Below, piece by piece: positions 1 through 12,385 of a stretch of DNA of 64,000 nucleotides (position 1 is its first letter; the number at the start of each line of letters is the position of its first letter). This DNA comes from Parasphingorhabdus sp. Lineage in GTDB: Bacteria; Pseudomonadota; Alphaproteobacteria; Sphingomonadales; Sphingomonadaceae. Position numbers and translations under genes: made by a program. The stretch lies in NCBI GenBank assembly GCA_030373505.1, contig JAUCYS010000002.1, positions 1 through 64,000 of the forward strand, read 5' to 3'. The notes under the pieces were generated by a model. That model searched no databases, had not been told where the DNA came from, and was given only the letters and a program-made list of their open reading frames with translations.

Positions 1-77
1 TCCCAGACCATCAGGCTAAGGGCGATCAATGCAACAAGGATGACCAGCCCGATGCCCGCGCGCTTAAGTGTTTTCAC
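1..77 (-). CDS. N-terminal fragment of an unidentified membrane or exported protein
   Basis: Reading leftwards, a GTG codon at 77-75 opens a frame that stays open to the window edge. It gives VKTLKRAGIGLVILVALIAL and continues hydrophobic: a short basic start followed by a membrane segment or signal anchor. A GAGAGG Shine-Dalgarno-like sequence lies about nine bases upstream of the GTG, which supports this start. Only 25 codons are visible, so the product cannot be named. It is divergent from clpB, with about 160 bp between the two starts. Confidence 0.5.
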   Translation of the reverse strand, partial: MKTLKRAGIGLVILVALIALSLMVW

Positions 78-166
78 GTATATTTTCCTCTCGGGCAGCA
101 AATTATGCTGGATGCACTTTTACTCTGCGACTGGCTTACCATATAAATTCAAAGGAAAAAGTCCTC

Positions 167-201
167 AATATGGTTGTGTTGTACAACTGCAACACCATAT
201 T
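167..201 (+). promoter_or_regulatory. Bulged inverted repeat upstream of clpB
   Basis: AATATGG-TTG-TGTTG, then an 8-nt loop, then CAACACCATATT. This makes a 12-bp stem with a three-base bulge on the left arm. The centre also contains the perfect 10-bp palindrome GTTGTACAAC. The element ends 35 bases before the clpB ATG, so it could be an operator or a 5' leader hairpin affecting clpB. It is not a CIRCE element (TTAGCACTC-N9-GAGTGCTAA), and I see no convincing heat-shock sigma promoter beside it. The function is an inference. Confidence 0.4.
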
Positions 202-236
202 CAGGGCAAGACATTGAGATTGAACAGGATGAACCG

Positions 237-2816
<2,580 letters not shown>

Positions 2817-2867
2817 GGAGACATTGGACTTTAACTAAATAAAACCCAATGCTCTAATAAATCAGGA

Positions 2868-3155
2868 TCACTGTGAATTGGTAAAGCCCTGATTGGCTGT
2901 GTCCACGATATCCTTAGCAAAGCGGTTTCCGTTTTGAGACATTTCCCGCCACTGGGCTATCGTTCGACAGACTTTCTGTTTCTTAATAAGAGAACCTGTA
3001 ACAGCCAAACGCCTGCATTTAATACGCTGCGAGGGATCATTTTCCGTCGCGGAATCATCGGCTTGGTCAGCAGACGCTTCTGGTCCTTGCGCATATGCTA
3101 TAGCAGGAACGGACAATAATGTGGCGGATATCGCCAAAATCGTCATATTTTTCAT
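2868..3155 (-). CDS. Small secreted hypothetical protein with a paired-cysteine core
   Basis: 95 residues. It starts with a clear signal peptide (MKNMTILAISATLLSVPAIAYA, cleavage likely after AYA), followed by an acidic linker and a conserved-looking core CRRLAVTGSLIKKQKVCRT with two cysteines that could form a disulfide. AGGAGTCTCGT just upstream of the ATG is a good ribosome-binding site. Similar short exported proteins with a V.GS...VC.T..EW-like pattern occur in sphingomonads and other alphaproteobacteria, in my recollection without known function. It converges on clpB, with about 50 bp and no strong terminator between them. A periplasmic location is inferred. Confidence 0.75.
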   Translation of the reverse strand: MKNMTILAISATLLSVPAIAYAQGPEASADQADDSATENDPSQRIKCRRLAVTGSLIKKQKVCRTIAQWREMSQNGNRFAKDIVDTANQGFTNSQ

Positions 3156-3240
3156 ACGAGACTCCTTTATTTTCTGATTTTTAGCGGATCGATGTTACCA
3201 ATGCAACAAGACTTGAACAACGACAGATATAACGCCACAA

Positions 3241-4281
3241 ATGCCTATGCCTAATTCTACTGATTTTGTATCCGGAATCGTCAACGATCCCGTTCGTCTT
3301 TTGCATCGCTATGATGAGACGGAAGATCGTTTTCATTTTATAAGGGTACCTCGGGAATTGCATCGACAGTGCACATTCTTGACCAAAGAACATCTTCCGG
3401 AAGATATCGATACAGCAATTCTCCAGCGCAGCGATACAGTAGCTCATTGCAGGCCCCGCGCGCCGCTGCACTTCCTATTTCATTCGGGTTACTGTTGTTC
3501 CACGATGCTGGCACGCGCTTTTGATATCGAAGGTCTCTCGATGGGGCTCAAGGAGCCGGTAATATTGAACGACATGGTAGGCTGGCGGCGGCGGGGAGGA
3601 CATCCCCCGAAAATTGCGGAAGTACTAGATCAGTCGATGAACTGGCTGTCCAAACCTCTGACCGAAGGTGAAACGATCGTCATCAAGCCTTCCAATATCG
3701 TCAATTCGCTGGCGGTCGGAATGCTTGCCATGCGGCCCCAGGCCCGGGCATTGCTCATCTATGCGCCGATGAAAACATATCTTCAATCGATCGCGAAAAA
3801 GAATCTAGACGGCAGGCTGTGGGTGCGGACCTTGCTGATCGGACAAATTCGAGACCAGATGATTGCGCCATTCGGCATGACGCAGGAAGAAATTCTCCAG
3901 CTTTCCGATCTGCAGGTTGCAGCCCTGACCTGGCTTGCCCAGCAGGCCCAATTTGCATCGATAATTGAGCGCGTGGGTACGGAGCGGATCCGCTCGCTCA
4001 ACAGCGAAACCTTCCTGGCCAACCAGCGGGACACGATGCGCAATCTAGCCGAACTGTTTCAACTCGATATGGATGAGGAAATCCTTGACGGAGTGCTGCA
4101 GGGGCCGGCCTTTACCCGCCATTCCAAGCATGATCAGAAATTCGATGCGGCGAGTCGTGTCGAAGAGCATACCGACGCCGCGCAGGTGCATGCCGACGAA
4201 ATCGCAAAGGTCGCGCATTGGGCCGGTATTCTGGCCGATCGCATGGGTATTTCCATGACGCTGGACTCCTCGCTCATCTGA
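3241..4281 (+). CDS. Sulfotransferase-like P-loop protein
   Basis: 346 residues, no signal peptide. The segment FLFHSGYCCSTMLARAF near residue 77 resembles the 5'-PSB loop with which sulfotransferases bind the phosphate of PAPS, and LKEPVILND follows as expected for that fold. A second conserved-looking stretch, around TIVIKPSNIVNSL, fits the 3'-phosphate side. The substrate is unknown. It converges with a large TonB-dependent receptor, separated by a shared terminator hairpin; such proteins are often found near TonB receptors in sphingomonads, so a role in handling an imported or surface molecule is possible. Two in-frame ATGs (3241 and 3247) are equally possible starts. Confidence 0.6.
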   Translation: MPMPNSTDFVSGIVNDPVRLLHRYDETEDRFHFIRVPRELHRQCTFLTKEHLPEDIDTAILQRSDTVAHCRPRAPLHFLFHSGYCCSTMLARAFDIEGLSMGLKEPVILNDMVGWRRRGGHPPKIAEVLDQSMNWLSKPLTEGETIVIKPSNIVNSLAVGMLAMRPQARALLIYAPMKTYLQSIAKKNLDGRLWVRTLLIGQIRDQMIAPFGMTQEEILQLSDLQVAALTWLAQQAQFASIIERVGTERIRSLNSETFLANQRDTMRNLAELFQLDMDEEILDGVLQGPAFTRHSKHDQKFDAASRVEEHTDAAQVHADEIAKVAHWAGILADRMGISMTLDSSLI

Positions 4282-4465
4282 CTATCCGTTTGGACCGGCG
4301 GAATATGCCGTTCACCTGCTACCGCGTCCGATTCCCCATTTATACCGCTGCGCTTGTGTGAAACAGGCCGTCGGCTTGCGCCAAAGCGGTTTCTGATTGA
4401 GATGTCGGAAGCCGGGCAGCCACGCGCTTGCCCGGAACTTCCCGCCGCCATTTTCCGGGCATAAA

Positions 4466-4493
4466 AAAAGGCGGGCATTGCTGCCCGCCTTTT
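4466..4493. terminator. Bidirectional rho-independent terminator
   Basis: AAAAGGCGGGCA, loop TTGC, TGCCCGCCTTTT: a perfect 12-bp stem with A-tract and T-tract on opposite sides, so it can stop transcription from both directions. It lies between the convergent ends of the sulfotransferase-like gene (4281) and the TonB receptor (4513). Confidence 0.9.
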
Positions 4494-4512
4494 CTCTAGC
4501 TTGTTGCTTCTA

Positions 4513-7500
4513 TTAGAAGGTGATTTTCGCCGAGACACCATAGCGCCGACCAAGAGAGTCATAGGTCGAAGGATAGGTGTTGCCGCTGTTGAACGTGGTC
4601 GAACCCAGGTCGTTACCAACAATCGGAGGCTGTTTGTCGAACAGGTTCTGAACGTTGAAGGTCAGCTGGAGGTGATCCATAACCTGCCAACGCGCCGAGA
4701 GATCAAAGTAATGTGCGGCTTTGATATTCCGGAACTCAGGCTGAACAAGACATCCATCAGGATCACTTGGGGCCGGGTCACAACCTTGAGCAATAGCAGC
4801 TGCTTCATCGTCAGCCTGCTGCTGTGGCTCGTACTGAACCGCGTCGATATATCTCCAGAGCAGAGAGACATCCACGCTTTCGAACCCGAGGGTGAAACGG
4901 TTGGTGAACGAGAACTCAGGCTGGATCGAAGCGCAGTTCGGGCTGTAGTAGCCGACGCATTCGCGATTCAGCGAGGTCGGGGTTGCCTGGAACTTGGAGG
5001 TGTGCGTCCAGTTACCGTTGAAGCCCCAGCTCAGTTCCGCAAAGCCCAGATCCCGCTTGTAGCCAACGATCAGATCGATACCGTCAGTTTCCAGACGACC
5101 GAGGTTCGACAAGGCGCCGAACAGGCCAGGCGTGTTCGATGGATCGCCACTCAGGCCACCATCAGCCGGGTTACGACCGATGCTGGTGCAGTTTGGATCC
5201 GTCGCACTTGCCGCGCTGATGTTACCAAAGCAGAGATTGATAATATCACCAGGTGTCGGAACAGTAATCGCACCGGTCACCTTGATGTTATAATAGTCAA
5301 CCGATACCATCAGGCCCGGAATTGCTTCCGGCTGGAAGACACCACCAATGGTGTAGGTGTCTGCAGTTTCAGGGCCGACGTTCAGGTTACCACCAGTGGT
5401 GATATTGACCTGACCAGCAACTGGCTGCGGAATACCACCGATCGTGAACGCTGGCGCACCCTGAGCGACACAAACAGCGGCCAGATTGGCGTTGGTCGTA
5501 GGACCGGTGCCCGCGCAAGGATCAGTACCAAGGTTGGTCAGGCCAGTCGAAACAGGAGAGAACAGCTCGGAGATGTTCGGTGCCCGAACCGCACGGTTGA
5601 AACCGCCACGGATCTTGATGCCGGGTACCGGCGTCCAGTTACCGGCGACCTTCCAGGTCGTGGTCTGGTAGCTTGGCGAACCGGCTGCTTCGATCGTGTA
5701 ATCGGAATAGCGGATACCGGCTTCCAGCGTCAGGTCTTCGAAGAATGGCTTGTCCTGGATCAGAGGAACAATCAATTCGCCGAACGCTTCGTAAACATCA
5801 TAAGCACCGTTGATGTTCGGAGCTGCGCCACCGGCGCCGCCCAGTTCGCCTGGCTGCTGAGCCAGCGAGTCCGCTGCCTGAACCGCAGTGTAGCCGCGAT
5901 ATTCGGCACCAGCAGCGAAACCGATCGGATCGGAAGCGCCAAGCGGCGAAACCAGACCGAAGTCACCGTTAACGGTTGCACGGACCTGAGCCAGCGAAGT
6001 GCGGCGAGCAGTGGTGCTGGTTCCGCGAACATAAGCAGCCATTTCAGGCGTGATGCTGCCTGGAGGGCCAAAGATGTTGATCGGAACGCAGCCAGCGTTG
6101 CCCGAGCGGCAGGTCGTTGCATCGTCAGCAGCAAGCGCATCGACGAGTTTCGAGGTCAGAACATAGTTGTCCTGGGTCAGCACACGGTCGCTTTCACCGT
6201 AGGAACCGTAAATGTCCCAATCGATGGTATCGGTCAGACGGCCACGGAAGCCCAACTTGTAGTCGAACATCTGAGTCTGGTAGTTACCAAGCCGCGGTCC
6301 AACTTCGATCGTACGGCGACGAACGTTCGTGGTGAACTGCTGATAGTTTGGATCAGTCGGGTCAACCGCAGCAGCACCTGCATCGCACTGTGCCTGGGTC
6401 AGAGTCTGAATACCGGGAGTTGCGGCATCAAAGTCGTTGTTGGCGCAGAACTGGTTGCGAATGGCTGTCGGCAGGAACGGATTGTTCAGACCGATGATCT
6501 GCGGGCTGCCGAACGAACCGGATGGTGCGATGATCGTCGATACCAGGTTCTTCGAGAACAGGGCACGCGAATAGACTTCGATTGCATCCGTGATCTCATA
6601 ACGACCGGCAGCATAGATATTGAACCGTTCGTAAGGAGTCTGAAGAATGTTGAACGGGTTAAAGTTGAACAGGCCAAAATCATTCAGCTTCGCCGCACCG
6701 GTGACCGGATCGATCTGCTTGTTGCCCGAAAAATTCACTCCGTTTTGCGGGCAAGGGTTGAGGCCTGCGCAAGAGAAGGAGAATGCCGAAGGAACGGTCG
6801 TAGTCGAACCGCCGACCAGGCCGTCAAACGAGCCAATCGATCCGTTCGAGAAATCACGTGCGCCCTGATAGACGGCATCGCGTTCCTGATAGCCAACGGC
6901 CAGAACAACATTACCGCGGCCATCGTCGAAATTGGCGCCGATGGTGACGTCGGCACGGAAGATGTTGCCATCGCCCTGCTCGGTCAGCTGCTCGGATACA
7001 ACAGCTTCAAAACCGGCGAAATCCTGCTTGGTGATGAAGTTGACGACACCGGCGATCGCGTCGGCACCGTAAGTGGTGGAAGCACCACCGGTCAGCACGT
7101 CAACGCGTTCAACCAGCGACAGTGGAATGTTGTTAAGGTCGAAACGGCCCGAAAGGTCGGTCGGGACGATGCGGTTGCCGTCAAGCAATGTCAGGTTACG
7201 GTTGGAGCCAAGGCCACGAAGATCGAGGAAGGAGGCGCCGCCGTTGCCGTTGTTGACGTTCGAACCGATGCTGGGAACGAGGCCCGGAACTTCGCGGATC
7301 AGTTCTTCAGCACTGGAAGAAAGCTTCAGTTCGATTTCGTCTTCGCTGGTCACGTTGACGGGAGAAGACCGCTCAAGATTTGGATTTGAAATCAACGAGC
7401 CAGTAACGACGATAACGTCCTCTTCTGCTGCAGTTGCTTCCTGCGCAAACGCAGAAGTAGAAACCATGGCCAGTCCGAGCACCATTGGTGCAACAGATGC

Positions 7501-7524
7501 CTTTAGGTTTGAATATTTTCTCAT
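4513..7524 (-). CDS. TonB-dependent outer-membrane receptor (large sphingomonad type)
   Basis: 1003 residues from the ATG at 7524, which has AAGGGA at a good distance and opens a signal peptide (MRKYSNLKASVAPMVLGLAM... ending AFAQ). The track extends 70 codons too far upstream. The plug domain starts near residue 40 with DVIVVTGSLI, and contains VNVTSEDEIE and LRGLGSNRNLTLLDG. The beta-barrel ends with SLGRRYGVSAKITF, with a terminal phenylalanine as expected for barrel assembly. Extracellular loops contain several cysteine pairs. It imports a ligand across the outer membrane with energy from TonB-ExbB-ExbD; the substrate cannot be read from the sequence. The 962-residue plus-strand ORF over the same DNA is a shadow. 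Confidence 0.95.
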   Translation of the reverse strand: MRKYSNLKASVAPMVLGLAMVSTSAFAQEATAAEEDVIVVTGSLISNPNLERSSPVNVTSEDEIELKLSSSAEELIREVPGLVPSIGSNVNNGNGGASFLDLRGLGSNRNLTLLDGNRIVPTDLSGRFDLNNIPLSLVERVDVLTGGASTTYGADAIAGVVNFITKQDFAGFEAVVSEQLTEQGDGNIFRADVTIGANFDDGRGNVVLAVGYQERDAVYQGARDFSNGSIGSFDGLVGGSTTTVPSAFSFSCAGLNPCPQNGVNFSGNKQIDPVTGAAKLNDFGLFNFNPFNILQTPYERFNIYAAGRYEITDAIEVYSRALFSKNLVSTIIAPSGSFGSPQIIGLNNPFLPTAIRNQFCANNDFDAATPGIQTLTQAQCDAGAAAVDPTDPNYQQFTTNVRRRTIEVGPRLGNYQTQMFDYKLGFRGRLTDTIDWDIYGSYGESDRVLTQDNYVLTSKLVDALAADDATTCRSGNAGCVPINIFGPPGSITPEMAAYVRGTSTTARRTSLAQVRATVNGDFGLVSPLGASDPIGFAAGAEYRGYTAVQAADSLAQQPGELGGAGGAAPNINGAYDVYEAFGELIVPLIQDKPFFEDLTLEAGIRYSDYTIEAAGSPSYQTTTWKVAGNWTPVPGIKIRGGFNRAVRAPNISELFSPVSTGLTNLGTDPCAGTGPTTNANLAAVCVAQGAPAFTIGGIPQPVAGQVNITTGGNLNVGPETADTYTIGGVFQPEAIPGLMVSVDYYNIKVTGAITVPTPGDIINLCFGNISAASATDPNCTSIGRNPADGGLSGDPSNTPGLFGALSNLGRLETDGIDLIVGYKRDLGFAELSWGFNGNWTHTSKFQATPTSLNRECVGYYSPNCASIQPEFSFTNRFTLGFESVDVSLLWRYIDAVQYEPQQQADDEAAAIAQGCDPAPSDPDGCLVQPEFRNIKAAHYFDLSARWQVMDHLQLTFNVQNLFDKQPPIVGNDLGSTTFNSGNTYPSTYDSLGRRYGVSAKITF

Positions 7525-7875
7525 GTAATCCAGTCCCTTATTCTGGAGAGATTGACCATTGCGGCCCACCCCGGTTGTTGACCGATGGCAATCTGCGCGC
7601 CCCAAACGCACGGATTCGACCATCGAGTTGGATGTCAATTGCAACATGAGTGTGGGGCTGTAAAGCTCCCGTTCAGCAAAACCCGCTGATTTTGTACAGA
7701 TTGTAACTATTTTGTCACAGTGTGAGATATGCAAGTTGGCCGATGCGAATCGGCAGTATTTTGTGGAGTAATCGACGATTCATTTGGTTACGGAGCAATG
7801 AACAATGAATTGCGTGGAAGGCTCCGATTGCTTATGCGGAGCAGAATAAGAAAATCAGTGACGAGGGAAATCGAA
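7525..7875. other. Intergenic region between divergent TonB receptor and periplasmic-protein genes
   Basis: 351 bp without a credible gene. It must hold both promoters. It contains a small perfect hairpin, GCCGAT-GCGA-ATCGGC (7739-7754). The plus-strand ORF from 7729 begins here, but its first 49 codons look non-coding. No recognisable regulator site was seen. Confidence 0.5.
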
Positions 7876-8445
7876 ATGACTGGTTCCAAACGGATATTTT
7901 CTGGCCTGATGTCGGCGGTGATCGCCGCAACGGCGGGATTGACGCCCCCCGCAATGGCTCAGGATGATAATAGAGAAAAAGCGCTGACAGCCCCCCCGGC
8001 CATCTATACCGATCTGCTGGCTTGCAAGGACGTGAAAGATGCGATGGCCCGACTTGCCTGCTTCGACGAAAAGGTTTCTGCATTGCAGACCGCGCAGTCA
8101 ACCAATCAAGTGGTGATCGCCGACCGGGAGCAAGTGCGTGAAGCTCGACGTGGACTATTCGGCCTGACCCTGCCGCGTATAAAACTGTTCGGCGATGACA
8201 GCGACGAGGGTGACGGAGTGAGTGAACTCGCTTCTGTCATCGAGAAGACAGAGAGAACTAGCAATGGCAAATGGTATTTTGTTCTAGAAGATGGCGCAAG
8301 ATGGGTTCAAACCGATAATACGAGAATATATCCCTATCCGAAAACAGGCAGTGATATTGTGATCAAGCGGGCAGCTCTTGGCAGTTTTACCGCGCAAGTC
8401 GGCGGTGGCGGGAGAAGCTTCAAGATCAAGCGGCTCGTCGAATAG
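7876..8445 (+). CDS. Exported hypothetical protein
   Basis: 189 residues from the ATG at 7876, which follows GAGGGAAA and opens a signal peptide (MTGSKRIFSGLMSAVIAATA... ending AMAQ). The mature part has LACKDVKDAMARLACFDEKV, a Cys-x(12)-Cys arrangement like the short 'C..i.d..aRLaCfD' segments of several periplasmic proteins. A mainly beta C-terminal half follows (NGKWYFVLEDGARWVQ), ending in basic residues. No enzymatic motif is visible. The two cysteines may form a disulfide. It converges on the M23 peptidase gene. The function is unknown. Confidence 0.75.
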   Translation: MTGSKRIFSGLMSAVIAATAGLTPPAMAQDDNREKALTAPPAIYTDLLACKDVKDAMARLACFDEKVSALQTAQSTNQVVIADREQVREARRGLFGLTLPRIKLFGDDSDEGDGVSELASVIEKTERTSNGKWYFVLEDGARWVQTDNTRIYPYPKTGSDIVIKRAALGSFTAQVGGGGRSFKIKRLVE

Positions 8446-8476
8446 CACACCGCTCCAATTTGGCTGCAAAAGACCG

Positions 8477-9349
8477 TCAGTCCATCGGCCCGGTCAGCAG
8501 GATCGGGTCGATGCGGGCGTCGTTCCATTTCATCGACCAGTGCAAATGCGGGCCGGTGGCGCTGCCGGTTGAGCCGATCCGGCCGATCGGTTCGCCGCGC
8601 TTCACTTGCTGTCCCTCGTGGACCAGGATTTCCGAGCTGTGCAGAAAGGCGCTGTTCAGGCCCATACCATGGTCGATCATCAGCAGATTGCCCTCCAGCG
8701 TGAACGGGCTGGACGCAGCCAGCGTGACCACACCATCGGCGGGCGCGACATAATAGGTGCCTTCGCCAGCGGCGATATCGATGCCGCTGTGATAGCTGCC
8801 CGGATCGCCATTATAGATGCGCTGTGATCCGAACTGGCCGGAAATCCGGCCTTTCGCTGGCCAGATGAAGTGCTGACGCCAGCCCTTGCTGCCGCTATGG
8901 ACGGCGCGGGCGGCGCCGATTTGCTCAAGCTCGGGACCGCGCCGCGCCATGAACGCCGCGCTGCGGGTGGTGGCACGGCGGTTGATGCTGACATGTTCGA
9001 TCTGCCATTTGCGCGGCGCGATATTGATGAACTTGCGCACCGTCTGGCCATTGTCGAGGGTCGCCACCAGATTGGCGGCCTGCCCCGCGTCACGGTTGAA
9101 GGCGATGATGAACTTGCCGTCCTCGTCGACCGGGATCGGCTGGCCCTCGAAGGTCAGGCTGCGGGTGCCGGCCGGCGCATCGCCGATCATCACCCCGCCC
9201 TGGATCGCCTCGCCGGTGAAGCCGAATTTTACCGCTTCGCGAAAGGCAGACTGTTCGGCATCGCCGCCTTCGGCATAGGCGGTCGCAGCCGGAACGGCAG
9301 CGGCGGAGACGGCCAACAGGGCGAGAATGGTTCTGGACCGCCGGATCAC
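8477..9349 (-). CDS. M23 (LytM-type) peptidoglycan metallopeptidase
   Basis: 290 residues with a signal peptide (MIRRSRTILALLAVSAAAV... ending TAYA), so it acts in the periplasm. The C-terminal M23 domain (about residues 165-285) has the zinc-binding HSGID (HxxxD) and HLH (HxH) motifs plus the GTGSATGPHLHW-like end. The family cuts peptide cross-bridges in peptidoglycan; all three metal ligands are present, so it is probably active. The start is GTG at 9349 and overlaps the stop of the DUF2093 gene by four bases (GTGA), so xseA, DUF2093 and this gene form one operon. Confidence 0.92.
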   Translation of the reverse strand: MIRRSRTILALLAVSAAAVPAATAYAEGGDAEQSAFREAVKFGFTGEAIQGGVMIGDAPAGTRSLTFEGQPIPVDEDGKFIIAFNRDAGQAANLVATLDNGQTVRKFINIAPRKWQIEHVSINRRATTRSAAFMARRGPELEQIGAARAVHSGSKGWRQHFIWPAKGRISGQFGSQRIYNGDPGSYHSGIDIAAGEGTYYVAPADGVVTLAASSPFTLEGNLLMIDHGMGLNSAFLHSSEILVHEGQQVKRGEPIGRIGSTGSATGPHLHWSMKWNDARIDPILLTGPMD

Positions 9350-9555
9350 TGTTCGCCTTCGGGCAGATGCGCGTGGGCGGAAATCTGGGCGGTGGCATAG
9401 GGTTCCTGTTTCTCGACGCTCCAGTAACGGAGTTCATCGAGCGGAATCGCCTCGCCGGTCACCGCGCACAGCACATGGTCGCCGGCGGTCAGCGGCCGGA
9501 AGCCGTTCGGCATATAGTGCAGCTTTGCTACCTTGTTGCGATTGGACATTAACAT
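9346..9555 (-). CDS. DUF2093 family protein
   Basis: 69 residues, matching the small alphaproteobacterial DUF2093 family: AKLHYMPNGFRPLTAGDHVLCAVTG and IPLDELRYWSVEKQEPY. The function is unknown. It sits between xseA and the M23 peptidase gene, overlapping the latter by four bases, an arrangement I know from other sphingomonads. The ATG codons at 9555 and 9549 are both possible; GGAG lies upstream of both. Confidence 0.88.
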   Translation of the reverse strand: MLMSNRNKVAKLHYMPNGFRPLTAGDHVLCAVTGEAIPLDELRYWSVEKQEPYATAQISAHAHLPEGEQ

Positions 9556-9638
9556 GGGACGCTTTTACTCCTTCAAGCCTTTACCTGCGATTTACCGGGC
9601 CGTGAAATCTTGTCCGGTCCAATATATTGCGGATTTCC

Positions 9639-11103
9639 CTAGAATAAATCCTGCTGCCTGTCATCCGCCGGTTTTTTGTCGCGGCTCGCCGGGCTTTTCG
9701 GCGCGTCCCTGGCGATGATGCGCGTTTCGGTGACCTGCGCGCCGATCGTGCCGTCGGCGAAATGCAGGTTGAGGCTGCCGGCCGCGGCGGCGGCCTTGCG
9801 GCTGCCGACCAGCGTCCCGTCGGCGGCGGACACCCGGGCATAGCCGCGCTTGAGCGGGCCGTCGGGCGAGACCTGCTGCGCCAGTCGCCACAGCGCGTCG
9901 AGCCGCTGCTGCGCGTCGGCCAGCGGGCGCCGGGCCAGCGATACCGGCAGGTCAAGCCGCCGGAACTGCTCCTGCGACCGGGTCAGCCGGTGGGTCAGGA
10001 TCGAAGGGCGGAGCGCACCGGCGCTGCTGGCGAAACGGCTGCGGGCGTGGCCGATATTCTGGCTCATGCCATATTTCATCCGTTCGGACACCTCGTCGAC
10101 CCGCTGCTGGTGCGGACGCAGCAGATCGGCGAGCGCCGGCATCACCCGGCGCTGCGTCTCCAGCCGTTCCTGCGCGGTCAGCAGGCCGCGCTGTACCGCG
10201 CGGGCCATGCGCGACTTCGTCTCGCCGAGCGAGACCAGCCATTCGGTCCGCACCGGCACCGCCATTTCGGCGGCAGCGGTCGGGGTCGGCGCGCGCAGAT
10301 CGGCAGCAAAATCGCACAGGGTCGTATCGGTTTCATGGCCGACCGCCGAGATCACCGGGATCGTGCAGGCCGCGACCGCACGGACCACTTCCTCCTCGTT
10401 GAAGCTCCACAGATCCTCGACCGAGCCGCCGCCGCGAGCGACGATCACCAGATCGGGCCGCGCCACCGGGCCGCCCGGCAGCAACCCGGAGAAGCCGTTG
10501 ATCGCTGCCGCTATCTGCCGCGCCGCGCCTTCGCCCTGGACCAGCACCGGCCAGACGATCACATGGCTGGGGAAGCGGTCGGCGAGCCGGTGGAGGATAT
10601 CGCGGATCACCGAACCGGTCGGCGAGGTGACCACGCCGATCGTCTTCGGCAGGAAGGGAATGCGCTTCTTGCGCTGCTGCTCGAACAGACCCTCGGCGAG
10701 CAGCTTGGCCTTGAGCTTCTCGAACAGCGCCATCAGCGCGCCCTCGCCGGCCAGCTCCATCTTGTCGATCACCACCTGATATTTCGAGCGGCCCGGATAG
10801 GTGGTGAGCTTGCCCGAGACCACGACCTCGATGCCATCCTCGGGACGGAACGGCAGCCGTCCGGCATTGCCCTTCCACATCACCCCGTCGATCACCGCCC
10901 GGTCATCCTTCAGCGCCAGATAGACATGGCCCGAGGCGGCGCGCTTGAAGCCCGAGATTTCGCCGCGAATCCGGACATAGCCGAAGCGATCCTCGACCAC
11001 CCGCTTGAGCGCGCCGGAGATTTCCGAGACCGACAAAGGCGGGGCGTTGTCACCCTGCCCGCTCTCGGCTAGGAGCTTCGCGTCTAGTGAAAGGGAATCG
11101 TCC

Positions 11104-11105
<2 letters not shown>
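9639..11105 (-). CDS. xseA: Exodeoxyribonuclease VII large subunit
   Basis: 488 residues. With the small subunit XseB it degrades single-stranded DNA from both ends into acid-soluble oligonucleotides. The N-terminal OB-fold (about 24-120) contains [27 protein letters not shown] and [11 protein letters not shown]. The catalytic domain has [33 protein letters not shown] and [29 protein letters not shown] in separate blocks, all typical of XseA. It is first in an operon with DUF2093 and the M23 peptidase gene. Its ATG overlaps that of the divergent purD in one CATG. xseB is not in this window. Confidence 0.97.
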
Positions 11106-12384
<1,279 letters not shown>

Positions 12385-12385
12385 G

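Noticed and set aside
174-236. Upstream extension of clpB to 174
   Set aside because: The added 21 residues cross the inverted repeat and are absent from ClpB homologues, which begin MNLEKFT.
4880-4900. TTCGAACCCGAG, resembling a tRNA T-loop
   Set aside because: It lies inside the TonB receptor coding sequence and no acceptor or anticodon stem surrounds it.
4501-7389. 962-residue plus-strand ORF opposite the TonB receptor
   Set aside because: It is a shadow of the receptor: no domain, no ribosome-binding site, and the minus strand has signal peptide, plug and barrel.
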